Below, piece after piece: positions 1-7,866 of a stretch of 64,000 nt of DNA (positions are counted from its first letter, which is position 1; the number at the start of each line of letters is the position of its first letter). This DNA comes from Ferruginibacter sp. GTDB taxonomy: Bacteria > Bacteroidota > Bacteroidia > Chitinophagales > Chitinophagaceae. Below the pieces are notes generated by a model, which saw only the letters and a list, made by a program, of their open reading frames with translations, did not search any database and had not been told where the DNA came from. The stretch is from assembly GCA_025352695.1 (NCBI GenBank), contig JANXSK010000093.1, positions 1 through 64,000 on the forward strand, read 5' to 3'. The translations under genes were made by a program, and so were the position numbers.

Positions 1-1
1 C

Positions 2-286
2 GCCATTGCTTCCTGGGAAGAAAATTGGGAAAATCTGACTAATTATTTTGAGTACTCTCTAGAGCTCAGGAAGATAATTTATACCACCAATACTATTGAA
101 AACCTGAACCGGGGTATTAGAAAATACACCAAAACCAAAACTCAATTTACCAACGAAAATGCAGCAACAAAATCCGTTTTTTTATCAATACAAAATATTG
201 AAAAAAGCTGGACAAGTATTATTCAAAACTGGGGAATTATCCTTCACCAATATTTAACTATCTTTCAAAAGAGATGCAGACTCTAA
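2..286 (+). mobile_element. IS256-family transposase, C-terminal fragment (runs off left edge)
   Basis: An open frame enters from the left edge and ends in TAA at 284-286, giving 94 residues. It contains the string YTTNTIENLNRGIRK (about residues 27-41), the conserved C-terminal segment of IS256/Mutator-type DDE transposases whose glutamate (the E of TIEN) is the third catalytic acid. The rest of the enzyme lies outside the window, so whether the element is intact cannot be judged. A terminal-repeat-like sequence follows a few bases after the stop, so the right end of the element is inside the window. Family assignment is from the motif and is fairly secure. Confidence 0.85.
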
Positions 287-292
287 AATTAT

Positions 293-318
293 GTTTACAC
301 AATCTACTTTATAGTCTC
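293..318 (-). repeat. Right terminal inverted repeat of the IS256-family element (putative)
   Basis: Read on the minus strand, this stretch begins GAGACTATAAAG and ends with GTGTAAAC, the general form of IS256-family ends (GA..., then a TGTGTAAAA-like inner part). It lies 6 bp after the transposase stop. The left repeat and target duplication are outside the window, so the exact boundary is inferred. Confidence 0.55.
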
Positions 319-836
319 CAGTGCAGACAAGGTCGTGTTACCGAAAGAGTTACAAAGTCATCCAAAAGTATTGTTTTCAGCCATTGATACATACAATGGA
401 TGATCTGCTTATATTATTTTGTTTTTTTCTCTTTAAACAATTAACAGCAAATATAAATTTGGGTCAGTAACAGCATGTATTTCATCAAGATTGTCACTTT
501 ATATTTACTTTGATGAGCCAGCAAAGTATAAGGAAAGCCAACGCAGATTGCTTGCCCTACACCCTGTGTCGAGTTAAAAAATTCAAAAGTTTGAAGAGGA
601 ACTTGCGCCAATAGGGGGGTGAGGTTTTACTAAAATCGATCAGACTATATTCAACCTTTGGTGAAACTTGTGTAAAGCCAACTTGAACCAATCACGTTTT
701 TTAGAATTGACAAAACAAGTATTTTAACAACAAAAGTTTCTGTTAATTTTAATGAAAGACCCATTGTTTTAAAATATCAATTTAAAATACATATCGTACT
801 GATTAAAAATGTTAAAAATAACGGACAATTTTTAAT
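319..836. other. Intergenic, no intact gene; possible decayed coding stretch
   Basis: There is no open frame of useful length between the IS end and the cytochrome terminator. From about 479 to 662 the plus strand reads as protein-like sequence (FDEPAKYKESQRRLLALHP, then KFEEELAPIGG) broken by in-frame stops at 575-577 and further on. It may be a decayed gene beside the insertion sequence, but I do not recognise the family. Confidence 0.3.
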
Positions 837-875
837 AAAAAAAGTGCGTTGTATTTAATACAGCGGACTTTTTTT
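837..875 (-). terminator. Intrinsic terminator of the cytochrome gene
   Basis: An imperfect hairpin with an A7 run on the left and a T7 run on the right (AAAAAAAGTGCG ... CGGACTTTTTTT) lies 28 bp past the stop of the minus-strand cytochrome gene. The stem has one mismatch and one wobble pair. The runs at both ends would let it work in either direction. Confidence 0.7.
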
Positions 876-903
876 ATTAGTAAATTAATATAGCAATCTT
901 TAT

Positions 904-1365
904 TTATTTTTTTGGAGGCCCCCACTCATGTTCAACAGGAACTTTACTTTTAGTATCAGGATTGGCAGCGCCATGGTGACAAGTATAACAAGTTACAACC
1001 ATTAACGAATCTCCAATCATTGGCTTTTGCACTTTAAAATTCTCCTTATTCATTTGCAGCACCATGGTCATCATTTCACGTGCAATGTCTTTTTTAGGAT
1101 TGGCATCGCTTGCAAAATCCGGATGGTCAGCTCCAGGATCTTTTGCATGGCAATAATCACATTTTACACCAAGTGCATCACCAAACTGGCCTTCCATTAT
1201 ATCATGCATTTGCTCTTTTGTTAAATCCTGCGGCAGAATTTTAAGATTTTTGTAAACGTTATTGTGTGTAGGAGGGGTGGTACCTGCTATTCCGATCATT
1301 ACAACAATACCCATTGCTATAATCACCATTAATTTTCTGTTTAACTTTAATAACAATTTGGCCAT
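904..1365 (-). CDS. Exported c-type cytochrome, photosynthetic-reaction-centre cytochrome subunit-like
   Basis: A 153-residue protein with an N-terminal hydrophobic segment (about residues 12-29) that should act as a signal peptide or anchor. Two haem-binding CxxCH motifs are visible: CDYCH at 69-73 and CYTCH at 126-130. The spacing, and the segment NVYKNLKILPQDLT before the first motif, fit the small cytochromes of the CytoC_RC type found in many Bacteroidota, which are not photosynthetic. It should carry electrons in the periplasm. It stands alone, divergent from the molybdenum cofactor genes, with its own terminator. The partner enzyme is unknown; a periplasmic oxidoreductase is only a guess. 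Confidence 0.8.
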   Translation of the reverse strand: MAKLLLKLNRKLMVIIAMGIVVMIGIAGTTPPTHNNVYKNLKILPQDLTKEQMHDIMEGQFGDALGVKCDYCHAKDPGADHPDFASDANPKKDIAREMMTMVLQMNKENFKVQKPMIGDSLMVVTCYTCHHGAANPDTKSKVPVEHEWGPPKK

Positions 1366-1680
1366 AAATGTTTTTTTTAATGATTTTTGTAAGGGGACAC
1401 TGTTAATTGTAATATTATAAAGATATAGGATGTTGCAATAGATAGAAAATTTTTTATTATTTATAAGGTAAACGGGGATATTAGTCTATTAATATAGCTG
1501 TTTAATAGATTTTTGTTTTAAAAAAGGAAATTTAAAAAAGACATTATATGGCAATTTGATTAAAAATTCCTTATTTGGTTAATGCAATAACTTTAACTAT
1601 GAAATTGCATAAGTAAATTTGAAAATAATTGAAAGCATCAAAAAATTCTGGCAAAGGATGTTTTTATAAATTAGATAAAT
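1366..1680. other. Divergent intergenic region between cytochrome and moaD
   Basis: About 315 bp of AT-rich sequence between divergent genes, so both promoters should lie here. I found no good TTG/TAnnTTTG pair, palindrome or riboswitch-like fold by eye. Confidence 0.4.
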
Positions 1681-1920
1681 ATGAAAATAATTTCTTTTGG
1701 TATTACAAAGGATATAACCGGGTCGCTATTGCTTGATTTCAATATGGGTGAAAATCCTGTAAGTATTGCTGACTTAAAAGAAGGACTCTTTAATAAATAT
1801 CCCAAACTGCGAGGTTTATCTACGCTTTCAATTGCGGTAAATAATAAATATGCCACCAATGAAACAATCGTACATAATCAGGATGAAGTAGCATTAATTC
1901 CTCCGGTAAGCGGTGGATAA
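1681..1920 (+). CDS. moaD: MoaD/ThiS-family sulfur carrier (molybdopterin synthase small subunit)
   Basis: A 79-residue beta-grasp protein ending in the diagnostic Gly-Gly (PPVSGG). The C-terminal glycine of MoaD is adenylated by MoeB, converted to a thiocarboxylate, and donates sulfur to cyclic pyranopterin monophosphate together with MoaE. ThiS has the same fold, but the neighbours (moaA, moaC, mobA, moeB, moeA) make MoaD the better call. It is the first gene of the cofactor cluster, 116 bp ahead of moaA. No moaE is found in this window, so its synthase partner must be encoded elsewhere. Confidence 0.85.
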   Translation: MKIISFGITKDITGSLLLDFNMGENPVSIADLKEGLFNKYPKLRGLSTLSIAVNNKYATNETIVHNQDEVALIPPVSGG

Positions 1921-2036
1921 ATAGTTGGTAAAAGCGGGCTATTTAAAATTTGCCAGAAACACCTTTTTTAAAAGAATGCAAGTATAATTGCTAATAAAAA
2001 ATAAAAAAAATAGATGCCGTTTTATCGGTAAAATAT

Positions 2037-3014
2037 ATGTTGATAGATAATTACAACAGAGTTATTAGTTATTTACGGCTGTCAGTTACAGACAATTGCA
2101 ACATGCGCTGCCAGTATTGTATGCCAGCAGAGGGAGTTGAATTTTCGCCTGTAAAGGAACTGCTGTCATGGGAAGAAATGTTTTTACTGGCATCCACTTT
2201 TATTGAACTCGGCATTAAAAAAATCAGGATCACCGGGGGAGAACCTTTTGTAAGAAAAGGGCTGATGGATTTTTTACATAAACTTGCCAGCGTGGATGGG
2301 CTGGAAGAAATTTCTATTACTACCAATGCCACGCTGATTGGCGAACATATAGCCACACTAAAAAGTCTACGAATACTTAACGTAAATGTTAGTATGGATA
2401 GTTTGGATAAGAATCGTTTTAATGCGATTACCCGGCGGGATTATTTTGATGTGGTATTAAATAATGTTCATCAATTATTGCAAAACGGCTTTAATGTAAA
2501 GATAAATTGTGTGGTGATGAATGAGCAAAATACAGATGATATTATTCCATTTATAAACTTTGCACATGCTAATAATGTGGATGTAAGGTTTTTAGAAGAA
2601 ATGCCGTTTAATGGGCACAGTAAAGGGTTTGACAGGTTGGAGTGGGATCACGTAAAGATAATGGATCATATTACTGCGCACTTTCCAACAGTAAATCGCT
2701 TGCATTCCGTTGCTGGTTCTACCTCAGAAAATTATACCATTGAAAACAGAAAAGGATCTTTTGGGATTATTGCTTCTTTTTCAAGAACATTCTGTGGTAC
2801 TTGTAATAGGATAAGGGTTTCTGCAAGGGGTGAACTACAAACCTGTTTGTACACCAGTGAAAGTGTATCTTTTAAAAAATTACTTGGCCAAAATCGGGAC
2901 ATGGAAATAATAAAACAAGCAATTCATGCCGCTATTAGAACACGTTTTAAAGATGGTTTTGAGGCAGAAGAAAAAACAGTATTTAAAAAATCAATGTCAT
3001 TAATCGGCGGATGA
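2037..3014 (+). CDS. moaA: GTP 3',8-cyclase MoaA (radical SAM)
   Basis: A 325-residue enzyme for the first step of molybdenum cofactor synthesis, cyclising GTP to 3',8-cyclo-7,8-dihydro-GTP. The radical SAM cluster motif is Cys21-x3-Cys25-x2-Cys28 (CNMRCQYC), followed by the SAM-binding ITGGEP at 65-70. A second Fe-S cluster is bound by Cys253, Cys256 and Cys270 (FCGTCNRIR). The protein ends in IGG, matching the C-terminal double glycine that MoaA enzymes insert into the active site. Its stop overlaps the moaC start by 4 bp (ATGA), so the two are translationally coupled. Confidence 0.97.
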   Translation: MLIDNYNRVISYLRLSVTDNCNMRCQYCMPAEGVEFSPVKELLSWEEMFLLASTFIELGIKKIRITGGEPFVRKGLMDFLHKLASVDGLEEISITTNATLIGEHIATLKSLRILNVNVSMDSLDKNRFNAITRRDYFDVVLNNVHQLLQNGFNVKINCVVMNEQNTDDIIPFINFAHANNVDVRFLEEMPFNGHSKGFDRLEWDHVKIMDHITAHFPTVNRLHSVAGSTSENYTIENRKGSFGIIASFSRTFCGTCNRIRVSARGELQTCLYTSESVSFKKLLGQNRDMEIIKQAIHAAIRTRFKDGFEAEEKTVFKKSMSLIGG

Positions 3015-3493
3015 AAAAAGACAGCAACAAATTATCGCATCTAAATGCAGCAGGCAATCCACACATGGTAGATGTAGCTGCAAAGCAGGTTACAAACCGT
3101 TCTGCAACCGCACAGGCAATCATCCAATTTCCATCTGCAGTATTTAAAGAGTTAACAAAAAACAACTTTCTTAGCAGTAAAGGAAGCATTTTTAACACCG
3201 CAATTATTGCAGGCACAATGGCTGCAAAACGTACTGCAGATTTAATTCCGCTTTGTCATCCCTTATCATTATCGCAGGTAAATATTGAAGTGGAAACAGG
3301 TAAAGATTTACTGTTGATAAATGCCACCATAAAATGCGAAGGCAAAACAGGGGTTGAAATGGAAGCCTTAACAGCAGCGACTATTGCTGCACTAACCGTG
3401 TATGATATGTGTAAAGCATTGTCACACGATATTATTATTACCCAAACTAAACTGCTACAAAAAAAGGGAGGTAAAAGTGATTTTACAAGATGA
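3011..3493 (+). CDS. moaC: Cyclic pyranopterin monophosphate synthase MoaC
   Basis: A 160-residue protein of normal MoaC length that converts the MoaA product to cyclic pyranopterin monophosphate. Family signatures are LCHPL at 81-85, KTGVEMEALTA at 112-122 and YDMCKA at 131-136, with the likely catalytic pair Asp132 and Lys135. It is a stand-alone MoaC and not the MoaC-MoaB fusion known from some relatives. It overlaps moaA by 4 bp and mobA by 17 bp, so the three are clearly one transcript. Confidence 0.97.
   Translation: MKKDSNKLSHLNAAGNPHMVDVAAKQVTNRSATAQAIIQFPSAVFKELTKNNFLSSKGSIFNTAIIAGTMAAKRTADLIPLCHPLSLSQVNIEVETGKDLLLINATIKCEGKTGVEMEALTAATIAALTVYDMCKALSHDIIITQTKLLQKKGGKSDFTR
3465..3479 (+). 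promoter_or_regulatory. Strong ribosome binding site deciding the mobA start
   Basis: The sequence AAAGGGAGGTAAAA immediately precedes GTG at 3477-3479. GGGAGG is 5 bases from the start codon, which is ideal spacing, and it lies inside the moaC reading frame. Good Shine-Dalgarno sites are uncommon in Bacteroidota, so this one is informative for the start choice. Confidence 0.7.
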
Positions 3494-4073
3494 AATTTAT
3501 GGATTGATACTTGCTGGTGGCAAAAGTAGCAGGATGCAAACAGATAAAGCTGCATTACAATATCACACCAACATAAACCAACGAACTTTTCTGTATCAAT
3601 TGCTTCAAAAATTTTGCACCAAAACTTTTATAAGCTGCAGACAAGATCAGGTAAATCAATTACAAACCGATGAGCTATTTATCAGCGATGAAAACAAATA
3701 TGAAGGTCCTTTAAATGGAATTTTATCGGCGTATCATAGCTTTCCGGATAAAGCGTGGCTTGTTATTGCAATTGATCTTCCGCATATTTCAGATAAAACC
3801 ATCCAGGAATTATTGCGCCAACGTGCCCCTTTAAAAATATGTACTGCATACGCAACAAAAGCGTCAAAAAAACCTGAACCTTTAATTGCAATTTGGGAAA
3901 AGACAGCACTTGCAGCAGCAGAAAAATATATCCAATTGGGTAACCATTGTCCAAGAAAGTTTTTGAGTGGCCAGGATATTAAAATGATTTTTCCGGACAA
4001 TGATATTGAACTTTTTAACGCCAATTATTACACAGATTATCTTGAAGCAAAAAACAGAATGGCATCAACATGA
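3477..4073 (+). CDS. mobA: Molybdenum cofactor guanylyltransferase-like nucleotidyltransferase (GTG start)
   Basis: A 198-residue NTP transferase with the nucleotide-binding loop LAGGKSSRM at residues 12-20 and the following KAAL. MobA joins GMP to molybdopterin to form the bis-MGD precursor. I place the start at GTG 3477 and not at the upstream in-frame ATG at 3402: the GTG is preceded by GGGAGG, a rare strong Shine-Dalgarno for this phylum, and it puts the LAGG loop at the usual distance from the N-terminus. The frame overlaps moaC by 17 bp and moeB by 4 bp. MobA is favoured over the cytidylyl enzyme MocA by context, but specificity cannot be read with certainty. Confidence 0.85.
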   Translation: MILQDEIYGLILAGGKSSRMQTDKAALQYHTNINQRTFLYQLLQKFCTKTFISCRQDQVNQLQTDELFISDENKYEGPLNGILSAYHSFPDKAWLVIAIDLPHISDKTIQELLRQRAPLKICTAYATKASKKPEPLIAIWEKTALAAAEKYIQLGNHCPRKFLSGQDIKMIFPDNDIELFNANYYTDYLEAKNRMAST

Positions 4074-5131
4074 ATCAGGAGCGCTATGCAAAACAAATTA
4101 AATTAAAAGGCTTTGGACTGCCAGCACAACAACGCTTACAGGATAGTAAAGTGTTGATTGTGGGCGCAGGTGGGCTTGGTACACCTTGTGCTCAATATCT
4201 TAACGGAGTTGGAGTTGGTACCATTGGATTAATAGATGAAGATGTAATATCGTTAAGTAACCTGCCAAGACAAACTTTATTTAATGAAGTAGAAATAGGT
4301 TTATCCAAAGTGGAAGTGCTTGCTAAAAAATTATCAATACAAAATACTGCAACTCATTTTATTTGTTATAAAACATTTTTAACGCCGGTTAATGCAATTG
4401 CTATTATAAGTGAGTATGATATTGTTGTGGATGCTTCTGATAATTTTGGAACAAGGTACCTTGTAAATGATAGTTGTGTACTGTTGAATAAACCATTTAT
4501 CTATGGCGCTTTATATTCATTCGAAGGCCAGGTAAGTGTTTTAAATTATAACAACGGCCCATCTTACCGATGTCTTTTTCCTGAGCCCACTATGCCTTCA
4601 AATATCCCAAACTGCGATGACAATGGCGTGCTTGGAGTATTGCCTGCATTGATTGGAACTTACCAGGCAATTGAAACAATTAAAATAATTACGGGTGTTG
4701 GTATGCCGCTTAGCGGCCAATTGTTGATAATAGATACGTTGTCACAAACACATTTTAAAATTACTGTTTATGCAAAACCAGAAAATTTTTTAATCACTCA
4801 GTTAAAATCAACTTACATGGTTCCTGAATGTACGATGCTGGTTTCTTCAATCGATGCAAGCACATTAAAAGAATGGCAACAAGTTGAAAAAAAAATGACA
4901 TTGATTGATGTAAGAACAGCAACTGAATTTAGTACTGCTCATTGGCCTTCAGCAATAAATATTCCGTTGATTGATTTACCTTTTCGTTATTCAGAAATTG
5001 ATTTTAACTTACCGATCGTAACTATTTGTCAAACAGGCAGCAGGAGTAAACAAGCGGCCTTGTACCTTATTAAAGAAACAGTAGCACAACAGGTTTTCAA
5101 CTTACAGGGAGGTTTACAATTAATTTTATAA
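4070..5131 (+). CDS. moeB: MoeB/ThiF/HesA-family E1-like adenylyltransferase with C-terminal rhodanese domain
   Basis: A 353-residue fusion. Residues 1-240 form the E1-like domain with the nucleotide loop GAGGLG at 32-37 and DASDNFGTRY at 121-130; it adenylates the C-terminal glycine of MoaD. Residues about 265-353 are a rhodanese domain with active-site loop CQTGSRS (Cys320), able to supply sulfur for the thiocarboxylate. The E1 domain normally holds a structural zinc with two CxxC pairs. Here the first pair is SYRC (165-168), with only one cysteine, and the second (expected near 238-243) is absent. Cys182 in the PNCDDNG loop remains. Zinc binding is therefore probably lost. It overlaps mobA by 4 bp (ATGA). 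Confidence 0.9.
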   Translation: MNQERYAKQIKLKGFGLPAQQRLQDSKVLIVGAGGLGTPCAQYLNGVGVGTIGLIDEDVISLSNLPRQTLFNEVEIGLSKVEVLAKKLSIQNTATHFICYKTFLTPVNAIAIISEYDIVVDASDNFGTRYLVNDSCVLLNKPFIYGALYSFEGQVSVLNYNNGPSYRCLFPEPTMPSNIPNCDDNGVLGVLPALIGTYQAIETIKIITGVGMPLSGQLLIIDTLSQTHFKITVYAKPENFLITQLKSTYMVPECTMLVSSIDASTLKEWQQVEKKMTLIDVRTATEFSTAHWPSAINIPLIDLPFRYSEIDFNLPIVTICQTGSRSKQAALYLIKETVAQQVFNLQGGLQLIL

Positions 5132-5138
5132 ATTTAAA

Positions 5139-5894
5139 ATGGACACGGCTACAATTTTATTAATTTCTTTTTTATTTCTATTGATATCCTTTTTATATAG
5201 CACTGTTGGTTTTGGTGGCGGCTCAAGTTACCTCGCCATTCTTAGTCTCTTTATCACAGATTTTAATACCATCAGAACGCATGCGTTGCTTTGTAATATT
5301 GTGGTGGTAACAATCGGGTGTTTTATCGCATATAGAAAAGGTTTTTTATCAATTAAAAAAGCAATTCCATATACTATTTTTAGTGTGCCTGCAGCTTTAT
5401 GGGGAGCAACTTTTAAGCTCTCCCAACAATCATTTTTTCTACTATTAAGTGGGGCGCTTATTCTTTCAGCGATAGCATTGTTTTTTCAGATAGTAAAGCC
5501 TGTAAAGCCTTTAGAAGAAGGGACAAAAGTATTGGTTAGGTCTATTCCCCTAGGTACAACATTAGGTTTTTTATCAGGATTGGTGGGTATTGGTGGTGGC
5601 ATATTTTTATCGCCTGTATTAAATTTATTAAATTGGGAGGATACTAAAAAGATAGCTGGTATTGCTGGTTTTTTTATCTTAGTTAATTCTATCGGAGGTA
5701 TTGCGGGGCTTGCCATTAGCGGAACTGTTCCGATATCGTTTCCATTTACTGCCTGTGTAATAGGTGCAGTCATGATGGGTGGTTTTGCAGGATCGATGAT
5801 CAGCATGAAGTTATTTGATGCAATCGTAATAAAAAGACTCACAGCTGTGCTAATATTGGTAGTGGGAATAAAGTTGCTGGTTGAGCATATTTAA
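5139..5894 (+). CDS. TauE/SafE-family membrane transporter (sulfite exporter-like)
   Basis: A 251-residue polytopic membrane protein with about eight hydrophobic segments and the two internally related glycine motifs of the family: FGGGSS near residue 26 and GLVGIGGGIFLSP near 147. The family moves sulfite, sulfoacetate or other small organic anions. It starts 7 bp after moeB and sits between moeB and moeA, so it is part of the cofactor transcript. That position suggests a link to sulfur chemistry, for instance exporting sulfite or supporting a molybdenum-dependent sulfite oxidase. The substrate is not shown by the sequence. Confidence 0.85.
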   Translation: MDTATILLISFLFLLISFLYSTVGFGGGSSYLAILSLFITDFNTIRTHALLCNIVVVTIGCFIAYRKGFLSIKKAIPYTIFSVPAALWGATFKLSQQSFFLLLSGALILSAIALFFQIVKPVKPLEEGTKVLVRSIPLGTTLGFLSGLVGIGGGIFLSPVLNLLNWEDTKKIAGIAGFFILVNSIGGIAGLAISGTVPISFPFTACVIGAVMMGGFAGSMISMKLFDAIVIKRLTAVLILVVGIKLLVEHI

Positions 5895-6025
5895 GACAAG
5901 TATACATAAAGGCAAAAAAGGCGATATTTTATATTGGCAACTACAATTAAAGAAGCCTAATGGTTAATGGCAGTAATAGCTTATTTTATCATAAATAAAT
6001 TACAATTGGTAAATAAAACAACAAG

Positions 6026-7213
6026 ATGATATCAGTTGAGGAAGCACTAAAAATAGTAGTATCAATACCTGGAAATTATGGGATAGAAATAGTTCCTTTA
6101 CAGGATGCTTACAACCGTTTTTTAGGAGAAGATATTATTGCAGACAGAGATTCGCCTCCATTTGACAGGGTGATGATGGATGGAATTGCTATTGATAGTA
6201 CCGTAATTTCAACAGATACTTTAAATAGTTTTTTTATAGAAGGTATACAGGCAGCCGGCGATCCACAAAAAGTACTAAACAACAAATACAACTGTTTGGA
6301 AGTAATGACCGGTGCTATACTTCCACAAAATACGGACACCGTTGTACCTTATGAAGCTATTGATATCATTGATAATAAAGCCTTCTTAAGAGAACGGGTT
6401 GTTCCTAAAAAATTTATTCATTTAAAAGGAAGCGATCATAAAATAAATCAATTGGCTTTGCCTAAAAGCAAACAATTAAGTGCGGCAGATATTGGCTTGT
6501 TAGCTGCTGTGGGTGTTTCGCTTGTACCTGTTTTCGCCATGCCAACAATTGCAATTGTGGCAACAGGCAACGAACTGGTGGAAATAGACATCCTACCTGA
6601 AGCTCACCAGATACGAATGTCTAATGTATACTCCTTGCAGGCTGCATTAAATATGGATAGAATTGCAGCTACTATATTTCATTTAATTGATGATGAAGCT
6701 ATTTTATTTTTCCGGCTTTCTACCATAATAAATGAATATGATGTCGTATTAATCAGTGGCGGAGTTTCTAAAGGTAAGTATGATTTTGTACCGGAGATTT
6801 TAAATAAACTTGGTGTCGAAAAATTGTTTCACGAAGTTGCTCAGCGACCCGGTAAACCATTTTGGTTCGGTTATCAATCAAATTTAAAAACGCATATTTT
6901 TGCTTTTCCGGGTAATCCGGTTTCTACCTTTGTTTGTTATCAATATTATTTCAGACAATGGTTGTTTGCTTCTTTTGGAAATACTTTAAAGTTACCGTTG
7001 ATGCAATTATCCGGAGCAATAACTGCAAATAATAAGTTAAGCATATTTACCCCGGTAGTGATAAATAATACAGGTAACGAAGTAACCTGTGTAACCAACA
7101 ATGGCTCTGGCGACTTGTTTAGTTTATCTGCTATAGATGGGTTTATTTTATTGCACAGTGGTATAGATGAGTATCCGGATAAAAGTTCATTTTCATTTTT
7201 AAATATCCGATAG
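6026..7213 (+). CDS. moeA: Molybdopterin molybdotransferase MoeA
   Basis: A 395-residue enzyme inserting molybdate into adenylated molybdopterin. Motifs in order: EVMTGA (92-97), ATGNEL (179-184), SGGVSKGKYDFVP (244-256), RPGKPFWFG (274-282) and FPGNPVS (294-300), which cover the MoeA N-terminal, MoCF-binding and C-terminal domains. The length is normal. It lies 131 bp after the transporter and ends the cofactor cluster. No mogA/moaB homologue is next to it, so the adenylation partner must be elsewhere. Confidence 0.95.
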   Translation: MISVEEALKIVVSIPGNYGIEIVPLQDAYNRFLGEDIIADRDSPPFDRVMMDGIAIDSTVISTDTLNSFFIEGIQAAGDPQKVLNNKYNCLEVMTGAILPQNTDTVVPYEAIDIIDNKAFLRERVVPKKFIHLKGSDHKINQLALPKSKQLSAADIGLLAAVGVSLVPVFAMPTIAIVATGNELVEIDILPEAHQIRMSNVYSLQAALNMDRIAATIFHLIDDEAILFFRLSTIINEYDVVLISGGVSKGKYDFVPEILNKLGVEKLFHEVAQRPGKPFWFGYQSNLKTHIFAFPGNPVSTFVCYQYYFRQWLFASFGNTLKLPLMQLSGAITANNKLSIFTPVVINNTGNEVTCVTNNGSGDLFSLSAIDGFILLHSGIDEYPDKSSFSFLNIR

Positions 7214-7427
7214 TACGTTTTTAGTGCAGTCTTTTTACTGCTACCCAAATAGGAGATAAGTATTGCTGCTAAACTGTTATTGCTTTACCCATCCGCAGCA
7301 GCTTCCTGTTTAAACTCCAACTTTTTAATAGAATAGGCATAGATCCTAATAAAAATAAAATAATATAAACAGTTGCATAATTAATAAATTATAATAAACT
7401 TTGATTGTGATTCCAAAAATTCTACTG

Positions 7428-7446
7428 GTTGTAAATTATTTACAAC
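7428..7446. promoter_or_regulatory. Perfect 9-bp inverted repeat upstream of the lipoprotein gene
   Basis: GTTGTAAAT-T-ATTTACAAC is a perfect palindrome around one central base, 62 bp before the start at 7509. Size and position fit an operator for a dimeric regulator, but no regulator gene lies nearby, so the function is inferred. Confidence 0.4.
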
Positions 7447-7508
7447 AGCTAAAACAAATTGTTACCCATTACTCACAAGAAATCATTGGTCATTAAAAAT
7501 TATTTATC

Positions 7509-7856
7509 ATGCCTATGTATTTTTACGGCTTAAAAAAAGTAACGATATTATTGTTAATATCTGTTGCTCTACTCTTTAGCAATTGTTATTCTTATCGGGT
7601 TGCTACCCAGGCCCAGGCCGGAACAGAAACTTCTAAAACCATTACGGCCCATTCTCTTTTTTGGGGTCTTATAAAAAAGCCAACTGAAATACATACTCCG
7701 GTTTGTGACTCTCTGCAGATAAACGGTTTGGCAGAAGTAACTATTAAATCCAATTTTGGCTATTCATTAATTACGGTACTAACGCTTGGTATTTGGAGTC
7801 CGATGAAGCTTGAATGGAAATGCGGTAAACCATGCAAAAAATCAGGAGAATTATAA
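7509..7856 (+). CDS. Bor/Iss-like lipoprotein
   Basis: A 115-residue protein with a lipoprotein-type signal: hydrophobic core LLLISVALLFS, then Cys26 in LFSNCYS (Asn before Cys is not the canonical lipobox residue but occurs in this phylum). The mature part has the pattern of the Bor family: TITAHSLFWGL, then VCDSLQ..., then GYSLITVLTLGIWSP, close to the phage-lambda Bor layout (HHFF..., CGG, ITLGIYTP). Bor-type proteins are small outer-membrane lipoproteins with a serum-resistance role in enterobacteria; the role here is unknown. The oxidoreductase gene starts 10 bp downstream. An alternative start is ATG 7515. Confidence 0.6.
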   Translation: MPMYFYGLKKVTILLLISVALLFSNCYSYRVATQAQAGTETSKTITAHSLFWGLIKKPTEIHTPVCDSLQINGLAEVTIKSNFGYSLITVLTLGIWSPMKLEWKCGKPCKKSGEL

Positions 7857-7866
7857 TTGTTGCACT

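Noticed and set aside
1366-1680. Possible molybdenum-cofactor riboswitch before moaD
   Set aside because: No structured GC-containing leader could be seen; the region is AT-rich and this riboswitch class is not expected in Bacteroidota.
3402-3476. Upstream ATG extension of mobA
   Set aside because: It lies entirely in the moaC gene, adds 25 residues not found in the family, and a strong Shine-Dalgarno precedes the GTG at 3477.
5486-5842. 118-codon open frame on the minus strand inside the TauE-type gene
   Set aside because: It is fully antisense to a well-supported membrane protein gene; its Pro/Ile/Thr-rich translation is a by-product of the hydrophobic codons opposite.
7219-7245. Possible terminator after moeA (GCAGT/ACTGC)
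   Set aside because: The stem is only five base pairs with no T run after it, too weak to call.
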